From: Lacinutrix sp. Hel_I_90
GTDB lineage: Bacteria > Bacteroidota > Bacteroidia > Flavobacteriales > Flavobacteriaceae
Direction: 5' to 3'
Assembly: GCF_000934685.1 (NCBI RefSeq)
Contig: NZ_JYNQ01000001.1
Location: 2,282,501-2,346,500, forward strand
Length of the DNA stretch: 64,000 nt
Part shown: piece by piece, positions 27,458 through 36,259 of the stretch
Layout: each line of letters starts with the position of its first letter
Numbering within the stretch: the stretch's first letter is position 1
The notes under the pieces: generated by a model
The model's input: only the letters and a program-made list of their open reading frames with translations
Database searches by the model: none
What the model was told of the DNA's origin: nothing
Translations under genes and position numbers: made by a program

Positions 27458-28867
27458 ATGGAGTATCAACGTGGTCGGTATTCTTGGTTATTAAGACCCG
27501 TTTTAATGGTTCTTGATGTTACGATTATTAACGTCCTAGCGTTTTATTTTTTCAGCTTTAATGAAGAGAATCTGTCTTTTTTCTCCTCAGGTTTTTTAAA
27601 TAGTAAGCATTTACTGTATATTATATATTCAGTACTATTCTGGTTGTTCTCAACTTCTTTTATCAGTTTTTATAACGTCTACCGCTATACCTCAGTTTTA
27701 AATATCATTTCGCTTTTAGTGAAGCAGTTTTCTATTTATACCCTAGCTGTGTTCGCCTTTATTGGCTTGTTTAGAAGTGTTAATGTCGAGACCTTTGCTA
27801 CCTTTAGGTACTTGACTTATAGCTTTTTCGCCATTGGCGCAATCAAGTTGATAAGTTATTTTTTGTTAAAGACTTTTCGTAAAATATTACATGGAAATGT
27901 AAGACACGTTGTTATTATTGGAAACAGTGACGGCGCAAAAGAATTGAAATTTATTTTCAATAATAAAAAAGAATTAGGGTATGATTTATTGGCAATCTTT
28001 GGAAATGATAATCTAAAAGAAAATAAGGGCACAATCAAAGACAGCTATAAGTTTTTAGAAGAAAACAATGGCATAGATGAAATTTATTGCGCTATTGATG
28101 AGCTTACCGAGAACCAAGTTAATGATTTTGTAAAATACGCAAATACGCACCATTGCAATATTAAATTTATCCCTAATTCTAAAAAACTGTTTACCAAACG
28201 GCTTAAAACGGACTTTTATAATTACCTACCCGTATTGTCCATTCAGAAAGTGGCACTGAACCATGATTTTAATAAGTTGTTAAAACGTACTTTTGATGTG
28301 ATCTTCTCTCTTTTTATCATCATTTTTATATTGTCCTGGATTACGCTTATTTTATTTTTTTTAATAAAAAGCGAATCTAAAGGGCCCTTATTTTTCAGGC
28401 ATAAACGTCATGGTATTAACTATAAAGAATTCGTTTGTTATAAATTTAGATCACTAAGAACGATTCAAGAAGTTCAAGGCACTTACGTTAAGCAAGATGA
28501 CCATAGGGTCACTAAGATAGGTCGCTTTTTAAGACGCACTAGTATAGATGAGCTACCACAATTTATTAATGTACTCATAGGAGACATGTCTGTTGTTGGG
28601 CCAAGACCGCACATGTTATCTTATACTGAAGATTATTCTAAAAAAGTGGATAAGTATAATTTTATTTTTCGTCATCATGTAAAACCAGGCGTTACTGGAT
28701 TAGCTCAAATAAAAGGCTATAGAGGGGAAATTAAAAGTGATGAGGATATTATTAACCGGATTAAATATGATATATTTTATATTGAAAACTGGTCGATTTT
28801 ATTAGACATAAAAATTATTTTTCAAACCATTTTCAATATCTTTAAAGGCCAAGAAAAGGCGTATTAA
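27458..28867 (+). CDS. Polyprenyl glycosylphosphotransferase, large WcaJ/WbaP-like
   Basis: The 469-residue protein has four N-terminal membrane helices, a central nucleotide-binding-like domain (VVIIGNSDGAKEL), then a fifth hydrophobic segment and a C-terminal phosphoglycosyl transferase domain with YKFRSL, RRTSIDELPQFINV, MSVVGPRPHM and KPGVTGLAQIKGYRG. It would load the first sugar phosphate, often hexose-1-phosphate, on undecaprenyl phosphate. It is the third initiating transferase in the locus and the only one with the long N-terminal region. Confidence 0.9.
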   Translation: MEYQRGRYSWLLRPVLMVLDVTIINVLAFYFFSFNEENLSFFSSGFLNSKHLLYIIYSVLFWLFSTSFISFYNVYRYTSVLNIISLLVKQFSIYTLAVFAFIGLFRSVNVETFATFRYLTYSFFAIGAIKLISYFLLKTFRKILHGNVRHVVIIGNSDGAKELKFIFNNKKELGYDLLAIFGNDNLKENKGTIKDSYKFLEENNGIDEIYCAIDELTENQVNDFVKYANTHHCNIKFIPNSKKLFTKRLKTDFYNYLPVLSIQKVALNHDFNKLLKRTFDVIFSLFIIIFILSWITLILFFLIKSESKGPLFFRHKRHGINYKEFVCYKFRSLRTIQEVQGTYVKQDDHRVTKIGRFLRRTSIDELPQFINVLIGDMSVVGPRPHMLSYTEDYSKKVDKYNFIFRHHVKPGVTGLAQIKGYRGEIKSDEDIINRIKYDIFYIENWSILLDIKIIFQTIFNIFKGQEKAY

Positions 28868-28869
28868 TC

Positions 28870-29649
28870 GTGAAAGCACTTGTTTCTATAATTACACCAC
28901 TTTATAATTCTGAAGCCTTCATTTCTCAAACCATACACTCTGTTTTAAAGCAAACCTATTCCAATTGGGAATTACTACTCATAGATGATTGTTCTACCGA
29001 TAACACCAGAACAATTGCTGACAGGTTTACGAGTAAACACAATAATATCATACTGCTTAAAAACAAAGTCAATGCTGGAGCAGCAATCTCAAGAAATAAA
29101 GGAATTGCGGAAGCAAAAGGGGATTATATCGCCTTTTTAGATGCCGACGATTTATGGAAACCAGAAAAACTAGAAAAGCAACTCGCTTTTATGGAAACCG
29201 AAAAGTGTGAGGTATGCTTTAGTAGCTATGAGCAAATGGATGAAACGGGAAAGCCTTTAAATAAATTAATAAAAGCCTTACCTGTTTTAACCTATAAAAA
29301 GTATTTAAAAAGTAATTACATTGGAAATCTTACAGGGATTTATAACGCCAAGCGTTTAGGTAAAATCACCTCGCCCAACTTACGTAAGCGGCAGGATTGG
29401 TTACTCTGGTTAGTAGCCATTAAAAGCTCTGGTAAACCCGCTAAAAGTGTACAAGAATCTTTAGCGTTTTATCGTGTTCGCAACGACTCTATGTCATCAA
29501 ATAAATTCAATTTGATAAAATATAATTACTGGGTGTATAGAAAAGGACTCGGCTTTTCGGTGCCCAAATCAATGTGGTCTATGGTCGTCTTTTTATGGGA
29601 ACACTTCTTTGTGAAATCGAAACAGACCATTACTTTACATAAGAAATAA
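28870..29649 (+). CDS. Glycosyltransferase family 2
   Basis: The gene starts with GTG two bases after the previous stop. The 259-residue GT-A enzyme begins VSIITPLYNSEAF, has LLIDDCSTDNT for UDP-sugar binding, NAGAAISRNKG, and the metal-binding AFLDADDLW. KRQDWLLWL fits the acceptor-side region of this group. Substrate is unknown. Its last 20 bases overlap tail-to-tail the convergent CapK-like gene. Confidence 0.88.
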   Translation: MKALVSIITPLYNSEAFISQTIHSVLKQTYSNWELLLIDDCSTDNTRTIADRFTSKHNNIILLKNKVNAGAAISRNKGIAEAKGDYIAFLDADDLWKPEKLEKQLAFMETEKCEVCFSSYEQMDETGKPLNKLIKALPVLTYKKYLKSNYIGNLTGIYNAKRLGKITSPNLRKRQDWLLWLVAIKSSGKPAKSVQESLAFYRVRNDSMSSNKFNLIKYNYWVYRKGLGFSVPKSMWSMVVFLWEHFFVKSKQTITLHKK

Positions 29650-30940
29650 ACTGTTTAACCTTTCCGCTTTTGCTGCGTTCTAAAGCTTCTTTTCTTTCAA
29701 AAGAAATGGTTAATCCAGGTTCTAAATAATCATCTAAAGCTTTTTTTACTATGTTTTTGTCATTGGTAGTAAAGACCTTGTCTGAGACATAACTTACTTT
29801 AAAAGTATCTAAAGCCAATTGCTCAATCATAAATTCCTTAACATTAGAGGCGTCATCGATAACGGTCTTAGTCACATAATACATCGTGAAACCCGCGGCT
29901 GTTTTCCCGCTTGGCAATCTTAAAATATCATTGGTTCTACCTGCGAGTGACTCTAGTATAGGTTTGCTTACGGTACTGTGTTTAGACAAAGTACCGATAT
30001 CACCTAAATCGTAGCGAATAAAAGGATGGGCTTTATTATATAAAGAAGTGATCACTAACCGTCCTTGTACCCCATAAGGCAAGACAGTGTCATTTTCATC
30101 TAAAACTTCAACATACAAATCATGGCTGTTTATTTGCCATTCACCATTTGGGTTTTGAAAAGCAATCAAGCCTAATTCGGCGGAGCCATATTCATTAATT
30201 ACAGGAACACCAAAGGCTTTTTCTAGTAATTTTCGGTCTTCTTCAAATAGTGTTTCAGAGGTGGCTATACAGGCTTTTAGCGTTGGGCAAATGGACTTTA
30301 AAACAAGATGCTTGCGCTCTAAATACTTACCGAAAATCGCCAGAGCATTCGAATAACCGTAGAGATATTCATATGAAGTACGACTAAATAGTGTTACGTT
30401 TTTCTCTAGCTGAACATCACTCATATCAAACACTGAAAACCTAAAACGGTTGCTAAGTCTATCCTTTAAACGTTCCTTATAGTAACTCATTTTATTTAAA
30501 GGAATACCGTAAAATCGCCCTTGTTTCGAAGTATTCAAGTCTAGATCATACCAACGGTATCTGTCCATAAAAACAGCCCACGATAATGCATGGCAAAAGG
30601 GGTCTTTTGCGAAACTTAAGGGATTACCAGAAGAGCCAGAGGTATTATTTGTCAGGCAGTTCTTTTTCGTAAAACCATGAGACAATCGGTGTCTTAAAGG
30701 CTGTTGTAAATCGCGTTTTGATAGAATGGGAATGGTGTTCCAGTGAGACGCATCAGCTTTCGTTGCAAACGCTTTATAAAAGGGGTTGTGAGCTAAATGA
30801 TGGTTAACTATTTTTTTTCTCTGCTTTAAAATATGTGCTTCAAGGTCAGGACTATTTAAGCTAGTGATAGCTTTCAATTTCTTTTTGGCTTCCTGTATAG
30901 GGAAACCTTTCAATTTTAAAGAAAGCTCAAATAGATTCAA
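29630..30940 (-). CDS. CapK/phenylacetate-CoA ligase-like adenylate-forming protein
   Basis: The 436-residue protein belongs to the ANL superfamily branch that contains CapK: the P-loop-like NNTSGSSGNPLSF, the EYGSAELG core, and RYDLGDIG with SLAGRTNDILRLPSG before the C-terminal lid. A TTG at 30940 is the only usable start, since no in-frame ATG lies between it and the upstream stop. Capsule-cluster homologues may activate an acyl or amino-acid group for glycan decoration, but the substrate is unproven. It is the only minus-strand gene in the polysaccharide locus and its end overlaps the GT2 gene. Confidence 0.8.
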   Translation of the reverse strand: MNLFELSLKLKGFPIQEAKKKLKAITSLNSPDLEAHILKQRKKIVNHHLAHNPFYKAFATKADASHWNTIPILSKRDLQQPLRHRLSHGFTKKNCLTNNTSGSSGNPLSFAKDPFCHALSWAVFMDRYRWYDLDLNTSKQGRFYGIPLNKMSYYKERLKDRLSNRFRFSVFDMSDVQLEKNVTLFSRTSYEYLYGYSNALAIFGKYLERKHLVLKSICPTLKACIATSETLFEEDRKLLEKAFGVPVINEYGSAELGLIAFQNPNGEWQINSHDLYVEVLDENDTVLPYGVQGRLVITSLYNKAHPFIRYDLGDIGTLSKHSTVSKPILESLAGRTNDILRLPSGKTAAGFTMYYVTKTVIDDASNVKEFMIEQLALDTFKVSYVSDKVFTTNDKNIVKKALDDYLEPGLTISFERKEALERSKSGKVKQFISYVK

Positions 30941-31097
30941 AAGAAATTTTATTATATAACATCGAAATTAAACAAATAAAATGGGTTTTCCATAATTTTC
31001 CTTTTAAAGCAAAAGCGCTTTTAGGCTGAAATAGAAGGCTTGTAAAAATTTTCTAAAATGAAACAAACAAACCTTTTATATCTAAAACGCAAAAGGC

Positions 31098-31105
31098 TAT
31101 TTTTG
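31098..31105 (+). promoter_or_regulatory. Bacteroidota -7 box (TATTTTTG) for purD
   Basis: TATTTTTG matches TAnnTTTG, 20 bases before the purD ATG, giving a short leader. No TTG is seen at the best -33 spacing. Confidence 0.45.
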
Positions 31106-31125
31106 TCAAAACAATACCAACAACA

Positions 31126-32397
31126 ATGAACATTTTAATACTAGGTTCTGGCGGAAGAGAACATACAATCGCATGGAAAATTGCTCCAAGCGATAAATGC
31201 AGAAACTTATTTGTTGCACCTGGAAACTCAGGTACCGCTAAAATAGCAACAAATGTTCCCGTAAGTGTAACCGATTTTGAAGCGATTAAAGCAGTCGTTT
31301 TAAATAATAAAATCATGATGGTTGTTGTTGGGCCGGAAGACCCTTTAGTTTTAGGTATTCATGACTTCTTTTTAGCAGATGAAGCACTTAAAAATGTCGC
31401 GGTTATTGGGCCACAAAAAGCAGCTGCTGAGTTGGAAGGCAGTAAAGAGTTTGCTAAAGAGTTTTTATACAAACACAACATACCAACGGCTGCTTACGAA
31501 TGTTTTAATGCTAAAACAGTTGAAAAGGGCTATGCTTTTTTAGACACTTTAAAGCCACCATACGTTTTAAAGGCAGACGGGTTAGCCGCAGGAAAAGGGG
31601 TTGTGATTTTAAATGATATTGATGAAGCGAAAGCCGAATTAAAAGCCATGCTTATTGATGCAAAATTTGGAACGGCGAGTACCAAAGTAGTCATTGAAGA
31701 GTTTTTAGACGGTATAGAATTAAGTTGTTTTGTGTTAACAGATGGTAAAAATTATAAGATTTTACCAACAGCAAAAGATTACAAGCGTATTGGTGAAGGT
31801 GATACAGGTTTAAATACAGGGGGAATGGGAGCAGTGTCTCCGGTCCCTTTCGCAGATGAAGCTTTTATGTCTAAAATAAGAGAGCGCATTGTAATTCCAA
31901 CCATAAACGGACTCCAAAAAGATAATTTACCGTATAAAGGCTTTGTGTTTATAGGCTTAATAAAAGTGGGTGATGATCCAAAGGTTATTGAATATAACGT
32001 GCGTTTAGGAGATCCTGAAACGGAAGTCGTTTTACCCCGTTTAAAGAATGATTTAGTAACCCTTTTTCAGGCGGTTGCAAACCAAACTTTAGATAAAATA
32101 ACCCTTGAAATCGATGAACGTGCAGCAACAACGGTAATGTTAGTTTCTGGTGGATATCCAGAGGCTTACGAGAAAGGAAAAGAGATCACTGGGCTTGAAA
32201 ATATTGAAGGTTCTATCGCTTTTCATGCTGGGGCACAGGTAGAGGACAATAAAATTGTAACCTCTGGAGGACGCGTTATGGCGATTACCAGTTACGGTAC
32301 CACGTATCAGGAAGCCATAAAAAAATCTTATCAAAATATAGAAAAATTACATTTTGATAAGATGAATTATCGAAAAGATATTGGTTTCGATTTATAA
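31126..32397 (+). CDS. purD: Phosphoribosylamine--glycine ligase
   Basis: It joins glycine to phosphoribosylamine with ATP, the second step of purine synthesis. The 423-residue protein has the N-terminal LILGSGGREHTIAWK, the GPEDPLVLGI segment, the ATP-grasp core (LKADGLAAGKGVV, EEFLDGIELS), GGMGAVSPVPF, and the metal-binding RLGDPETEVVLPR. Length is normal. Its last six bases overlap the convergent small membrane-protein gene. Confidence 0.96.
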   Translation: MNILILGSGGREHTIAWKIAPSDKCRNLFVAPGNSGTAKIATNVPVSVTDFEAIKAVVLNNKIMMVVVGPEDPLVLGIHDFFLADEALKNVAVIGPQKAAAELEGSKEFAKEFLYKHNIPTAAYECFNAKTVEKGYAFLDTLKPPYVLKADGLAAGKGVVILNDIDEAKAELKAMLIDAKFGTASTKVVIEEFLDGIELSCFVLTDGKNYKILPTAKDYKRIGEGDTGLNTGGMGAVSPVPFADEAFMSKIRERIVIPTINGLQKDNLPYKGFVFIGLIKVGDDPKVIEYNVRLGDPETEVVLPRLKNDLVTLFQAVANQTLDKITLEIDERAATTVMLVSGGYPEAYEKGKEITGLENIEGSIAFHAGAQVEDNKIVTSGGRVMAITSYGTTYQEAIKKSYQNIEKLHFDKMNYRKDIGFDL

Positions 32398-32619
32398 GTA
32401 AGAATGCGAAGAAATACTTTTGTCTTCTTCGTTGTTGTCGTTAAATTTCTTTAGCTGAAGCATCCAGTATACAAAAGCAACTAAGCCAATAATTGTAAAT
32501 AACCAACTCATGATATTCGCTGTAAACCAGCTTTCTAATTCTAAGGCTCTTAGGGCATCAAAAGGTGCAAAAAGAACGTTTACAAATAAGTCTTCTATCG
32601 CTTCAAATAAATCCTTCAT
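32392..32619 (-). CDS. Small conserved membrane protein (probably DUF6341)
   Basis: The 75-residue protein has an amphipathic N-terminal half (FEAIEDLFVNVLFAPFDALR) and one clear transmembrane helix at about residues 36-53 (WLFTIIGLVAFVYWML), followed by a charged tail. I recall such a protein as a Flavobacteriia family found beside purD and upp, but the DUF number is from memory. It is transcribed divergently from the gene at 32662 across a 42-base gap, and overlaps purD tail-to-tail. Function unknown. Confidence 0.7.
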   Translation of the reverse strand: MKDLFEAIEDLFVNVLFAPFDALRALELESWFTANIMSWLFTIIGLVAFVYWMLQLKKFNDNNEEDKSISSHSYL

Positions 32620-32641
32620 AATTTATAGTATATTTATAAAG

Positions 32642-32649
32642 CAAAAATA
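32642..32649 (-). promoter_or_regulatory. Possible -7 box (TATTTTTG) in the 42-base divergent gap
   Basis: On the minus strand TATTTTTG matches TAnnTTTG, 22 bases before the start of the small membrane-protein gene. The same gap must also hold any promoter for the divergent gene at 32662, so the two control regions overlap. Confidence 0.35.
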
Positions 32650-32661
32650 CAAAAACTACTA

Positions 32662-33585
32662 ATGATTGCAAGTATTTTTAGTAAATCTAAGCCAATAAAT
32701 TTTTTAATCGTCTTTTTTATAACGATTATCGCTTTATTGGCTGCGCTCTATCTCGATCCGGAATCGGAAATAAATGCGCTATCTATTTTTAAATTATTAC
32801 CTGTTTTCATCGTTTGTTATTTGAGTATCCTGCTATTAGATTTTATAGTAAACAAGAATTCTCTATCCCAAAAAAGCAACTTCGAAGTAGTATTATTTAG
32901 TGTGTTTGTCTTAGCCATTCCACAATTGTTTTTACATCAAAACCTTGTGTTTTCAAATCTGATCATACTCTTAGCGTTACGGCGCATCATTAGTATTCAA
33001 AAACAAAAAGACACCCTTAAAAAACTCTTTGATTCGGGATTTTTGATTGGGTTAGCTAGCCTTTTTTACTTTTGGTCAATTTTATTCTTTGTGCTTATTT
33101 TTATAGCTATTTTTTTCTATGCAGAAGCTGAGATAAAAAAAGTAATAACGCCTTTTTTAGGATTTATTTCGATTTATATTGTTGCAATAACTTATTCTTT
33201 AATTGTTGATGATGCCTTTTTCTCGGCATTCACTTGGTCACCAAGCATTAGTTTTGATTTGAGCGCTTTTAATAGTGCTCAGTTTATAATAGCCATTACA
33301 ATGTTCTTGTCTTTTGGTTTGTGGTCTTCCATTTTTTATTTAAGAGGTATAAAAAACAAAAAGAAAACCTTCAGGCCATCCTATAGTGTAATATTTTCAG
33401 CCTGTCTTATTGCAAGTAGTATTATCGTAATTGCACCAAATAAAAATGGCAGTGAATTCCTTTTTCTCTTTGCGCCATTAGCAATAATTATTACTAATTA
33501 TATTGAAACCATAGCAGAAAAATGGTTTAAAGAAGTGTTTTTATTTGCCTTATTAGTGATTCCGTTTATACTTTTATTTTTGTAA
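32662..33585 (+). CDS. Polytopic membrane protein (probably DUF6427)
   Basis: The 307-residue protein has about nine hydrophobic segments and few loops, for example FLIVFFITIIALLAAL near the start and FALLVIPFILLFL at the very end. I associate it with the DUF6427 family of Bacteroidota, from memory. Function unknown; the position between purD and upp recurs in related genomes as far as I recall. Its stop region overlaps the convergent upp gene by 12 bases. Confidence 0.7.
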   Translation: MIASIFSKSKPINFLIVFFITIIALLAALYLDPESEINALSIFKLLPVFIVCYLSILLLDFIVNKNSLSQKSNFEVVLFSVFVLAIPQLFLHQNLVFSNLIILLALRRIISIQKQKDTLKKLFDSGFLIGLASLFYFWSILFFVLIFIAIFFYAEAEIKKVITPFLGFISIYIVAITYSLIVDDAFFSAFTWSPSISFDLSAFNSAQFIIAITMFLSFGLWSSIFYLRGIKNKKKTFRPSYSVIFSACLIASSIIVIAPNKNGSEFLFLFAPLAIIITNYIETIAEKWFKEVFLFALLVIPFILLFL

Positions 33586-34233
33586 TTTTTGGCCAAAGGC
33601 TAAATCACCGGCATCTCCTAAACCTGGTACTATATAACCCTTAGAATTAAGATCTTTGTCTACAGCACCAATCCATAAGGTGGTGTTTTTTGGAAAGTGC
33701 TTTTTTACAAAATTAAGACCTTCTTGGGCACCAATAACAGCCGCCAAATGTATTGCTTTAGGGGTTCCAAATGGTTTTAATGCTTCAAAAGTGGCTAATA
33801 GCGACTGGCCAGTAGCGACCATGGGATCTGCAAGTATTAAGGTTTTACCTTCCAAATTTGGACAGGCTAGATATTCCACAATAATTTCAAAGGTCTCTGG
33901 GTTTTTTAAATGGTGTCTGTATGCAGATATAAAGGCATTTTCTGCTTTGTCGAAGTAATTTATTAACCCATTATGCAAGGGTATACCAGCTCTTAAAACA
34001 GAACATAAGACCATTTCATTGTCATGAATACTTACTTCTGCTTTAGCTAAAGGGGTTTCTACTATTTTAGACGTATAGTTGAAGGACTTACTCATTTCAT
34101 AAGCCAAAATTTCGCCTATACGTTCTATATTACGACGAAAACGCATGCTGTCTTTTTGAATAGTCGTGTCTCTAATTTCAGCTAAAAACGTATTTAGAAT
34201 CGAGTTGTTTTCAGAAAGATTATGAATGGTCAT
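33574..34233 (-). CDS. upp: Uracil phosphoribosyltransferase
   Basis: It salvages uracil to UMP with PRPP. The 219-residue protein has the PRPP-binding ILADPMVATGQSL, the RAGIPLHNGL segment, and the uracil-binding C-terminus with YIVPGLGDAGDLAFG. Length fits the family. The 5' end is divergent from the DUF4254 gene; a minus-strand TAACTTTA at 34258-34265 resembles a -7 box with one mismatch. Confidence 0.94.
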   Translation of the reverse strand: MTIHNLSENNSILNTFLAEIRDTTIQKDSMRFRRNIERIGEILAYEMSKSFNYTSKIVETPLAKAEVSIHDNEMVLCSVLRAGIPLHNGLINYFDKAENAFISAYRHHLKNPETFEIIVEYLACPNLEGKTLILADPMVATGQSLLATFEALKPFGTPKAIHLAAVIGAQEGLNFVKKHFPKNTTLWIGAVDKDLNSKGYIVPGLGDAGDLAFGQKLQK

Positions 34234-34299
34234 GGCTTTAAAAGGCTTTTAGAAGAGTAAAGTTACAATACCATTTTAATGTTTCTTATATAATTTACG

Positions 34300-34307
34300 T
34301 AATTTTG
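34300..34307 (+). promoter_or_regulatory. Bacteroidota -7 box (TAATTTTG) for the DUF4254 gene
   Basis: TAATTTTG matches TAnnTTTG, 21 bases before the ATG at 34329 in the divergent gap with upp. No -33 TTG at a good distance was found. Confidence 0.42.
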
Positions 34308-34328
34308 AAGTCTTAAAATAATATACCT

Positions 34329-34937
34329 ATGTTTACAGATAAGGCAAATGCCATTTTTCAAGACGTTATAAAGAAATATCATGAAATAAATACGGTAGAT
34401 CAGCCGTTTACTAATAACTACGACAAAAACACGCAAACGCTTGAACATTTGCTCTACAGAAAATGTTGGATAGATACGGTGCAATGGCATTATGAGGATA
34501 TTATTCGTGATCCGCAAATTGATCCGGTCGCAGCTTTAACCTTAAAGCGAAAGATTGATGCCTCTAATCAGGATAGAACAGACATGGTAGAGTATATTGA
34601 TAGTTATTTCCTAGAAAAGTATCAAGAGGTAACACCAAAGCCTAAGGCAACAATTAATACCGAAAGTCCTGCTTGGGGAGTAGATAGACTCTCAATTTTG
34701 GCCTTGAAAGTATACCACATGGAAGAGGAGGCAACGCGCACTAATGCGACAGATGCACATAGAGCGGCATGCCAGAAAAAATTAGAGATATTACTAGAAC
34801 AACGCGTTGATTTATCGACAGCGATTGACACCTTGTTAGACGATATTAGTAAAGGGGATAAATATATGAAAGTGTATAAACAAATGAAAATGTATAATGA
34901 CAATGAGCTAAACCCTGTACTTCGCGGACAGAAATAG
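34329..34937 (+). CDS. DUF4254 domain protein
   Basis: The 202-residue soluble protein matches the DUF4254 family: LLYRKCWIDTVQWHYEDIIRD near residues 38-58, then ALTLKRKIDASNQDRTDMVE, and a helical C-terminal half ending in MKMYNDNELNPVLR. No signal peptide or membrane segment is present, and the protein is rich in helices. The family has no known function that I can name. It is followed, 98 bases on, by a GT9 glycosyltransferase, a pairing that suggests an envelope-glycan link. Confidence 0.8.
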   Translation: MFTDKANAIFQDVIKKYHEINTVDQPFTNNYDKNTQTLEHLLYRKCWIDTVQWHYEDIIRDPQIDPVAALTLKRKIDASNQDRTDMVEYIDSYFLEKYQEVTPKPKATINTESPAWGVDRLSILALKVYHMEEEATRTNATDAHRAACQKKLEILLEQRVDLSTAIDTLLDDISKGDKYMKVYKQMKMYNDNELNPVLRGQK

Positions 34938-35035
34938 AAGTTAAGCAAAGCGTTAATTCATTGGGTTATCAAGCAAAGGTTGATTTAATGGTATAATAAA
35001 TTGAAGGACAGTAGGCGTATAGGACGAAAAGGCTA

Positions 35036-36055
35036 ATGTTAAAAAAACAGAAACACATCTTAGTGATCAGACTGTCAGCAATGGGAGACGTGGCTATGTG
35101 TGTACCCGTATTACGTGCATTTTGTGAGCAACATCCAGAGATAAAACTAACGGTTTTAACACGGGCATTTTTTACTCCTTTTTTTAGAGACATACCTCAG
35201 GTAACCGTTTTTGCTCCCGATTTAAAAGGGAAACACAAAGGTGTTTTTGGGTTATTCAAACTCTCTAAAGAACTCAAAACATTAAAGATTGATGCAGTAG
35301 CAGATTTGCACAATGTGTTACGAACTAATATTTTAAAATTATTTTTCTTCGGAAAAAGGTTTGTACAAATCGATAAAGGCCGAAACGAAAAGAAAGCATT
35401 GACCGAAGGGCGTGTTTTTCAGCAATTAAAAACAACGCATGAGCGCTATGCAGATGTATTCAGAGCCTTAGGTTATTCTTTAACCTTAAAGAATCCCTCG
35501 TTTCCTGAACTAGCAAAACTTAAATTAGGGACACAAGAGCTTTTGGAAAGCAATACTAAACACTGGATTGGCATGGCTCCTTTTGCTCAGTACGACTCTA
35601 AAATGTACCCCTTGGATTTACTTGAAAAAGTAATACATAAACTCTCTAGAACGCATAAAGTCATACTTTTTGGTGGCGGAAAACAAGAAGTGAAAATCTT
35701 AAACCAGTTTCAAAATAAATATGAAAACGTAGTTAATGTTGCTGGACAATTCGATTTAAATGAAGAACTCAACATCATTTCAAATTTAGATGTTATGGTG
35801 TCTATGGATTCGGGTAATGCACACCTAGCAGCGATGTTAGGAAAAAAAGTGATTACAATATGGAATGTAACACACCCATTTGCTGGTTTTTCTGCTTTTA
35901 ATCAGCCAGAAGAACATGCTGTTTTAGCAAACAGAACGCAGTTTCCATTAATTCCAACCTCAATATATGGAAATAGATATCCAGAACATTATAAAGAAGC
36001 TTCCCGAACTATTGCACCAGAGACCATTATAAAAAAGATAGAAAGTGTGCTATAA
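35036..36055 (+). CDS. Glycosyltransferase family 9 (heptosyltransferase-like)
   Basis: The 339-residue GT-B protein begins ILVIRLSAMGDVAMCVPVLRAF, the GT9 N-terminus, and has the C-terminal SMDSGNAHLAAMLGKKVITIW motif with the nucleotide-sugar-binding glycine and histidine. GT9 enzymes add heptose to lipopolysaccharide inner core; in Bacteroidota the donor sugar is uncertain. The 98-base leader shows no clear promoter, so it may be cotranscribed with the DUF4254 gene. Confidence 0.87.
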   Translation: MLKKQKHILVIRLSAMGDVAMCVPVLRAFCEQHPEIKLTVLTRAFFTPFFRDIPQVTVFAPDLKGKHKGVFGLFKLSKELKTLKIDAVADLHNVLRTNILKLFFFGKRFVQIDKGRNEKKALTEGRVFQQLKTTHERYADVFRALGYSLTLKNPSFPELAKLKLGTQELLESNTKHWIGMAPFAQYDSKMYPLDLLEKVIHKLSRTHKVILFGGGKQEVKILNQFQNKYENVVNVAGQFDLNEELNIISNLDVMVSMDSGNAHLAAMLGKKVITIWNVTHPFAGFSAFNQPEEHAVLANRTQFPLIPTSIYGNRYPEHYKEASRTIAPETIIKKIESVL

Positions 36056-36057
36056 AA

Positions 36058-36083
36058 AATGCCTCGCAGTTAAGCAAGGCATT
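36058..36083 (+). terminator. Hairpin after the GT9 gene
   Basis: AATGCCT at 36058-36064 pairs perfectly with AGGCATT at 36077-36083 around a 12-base loop, three bases after the GT9 stop. No T-run follows, so it could be a factor-dependent terminator or a 3' stabilising hairpin. The rest of the 36084-36259 gap holds a second, weaker inverted repeat (CGTTATA 36133-36139 and TATAACG 36153-36159) and no gene. Confidence 0.45.
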
Positions 36084-36259
36084 ACATTATAACAGCACAT
36101 AAATATATTATCCCTTAACTAACAAATTTTAGCGTTATAATCTCTGCAAAAATATAACGATAAGAGTCTCTAAAATTTTTTAGATGTTAAACATTTTATA
36201 AAATCGATGAAAGCGGGGAAACCAACGCTCAAAAGAGGCTGTTGGCGTTACCATAATCG

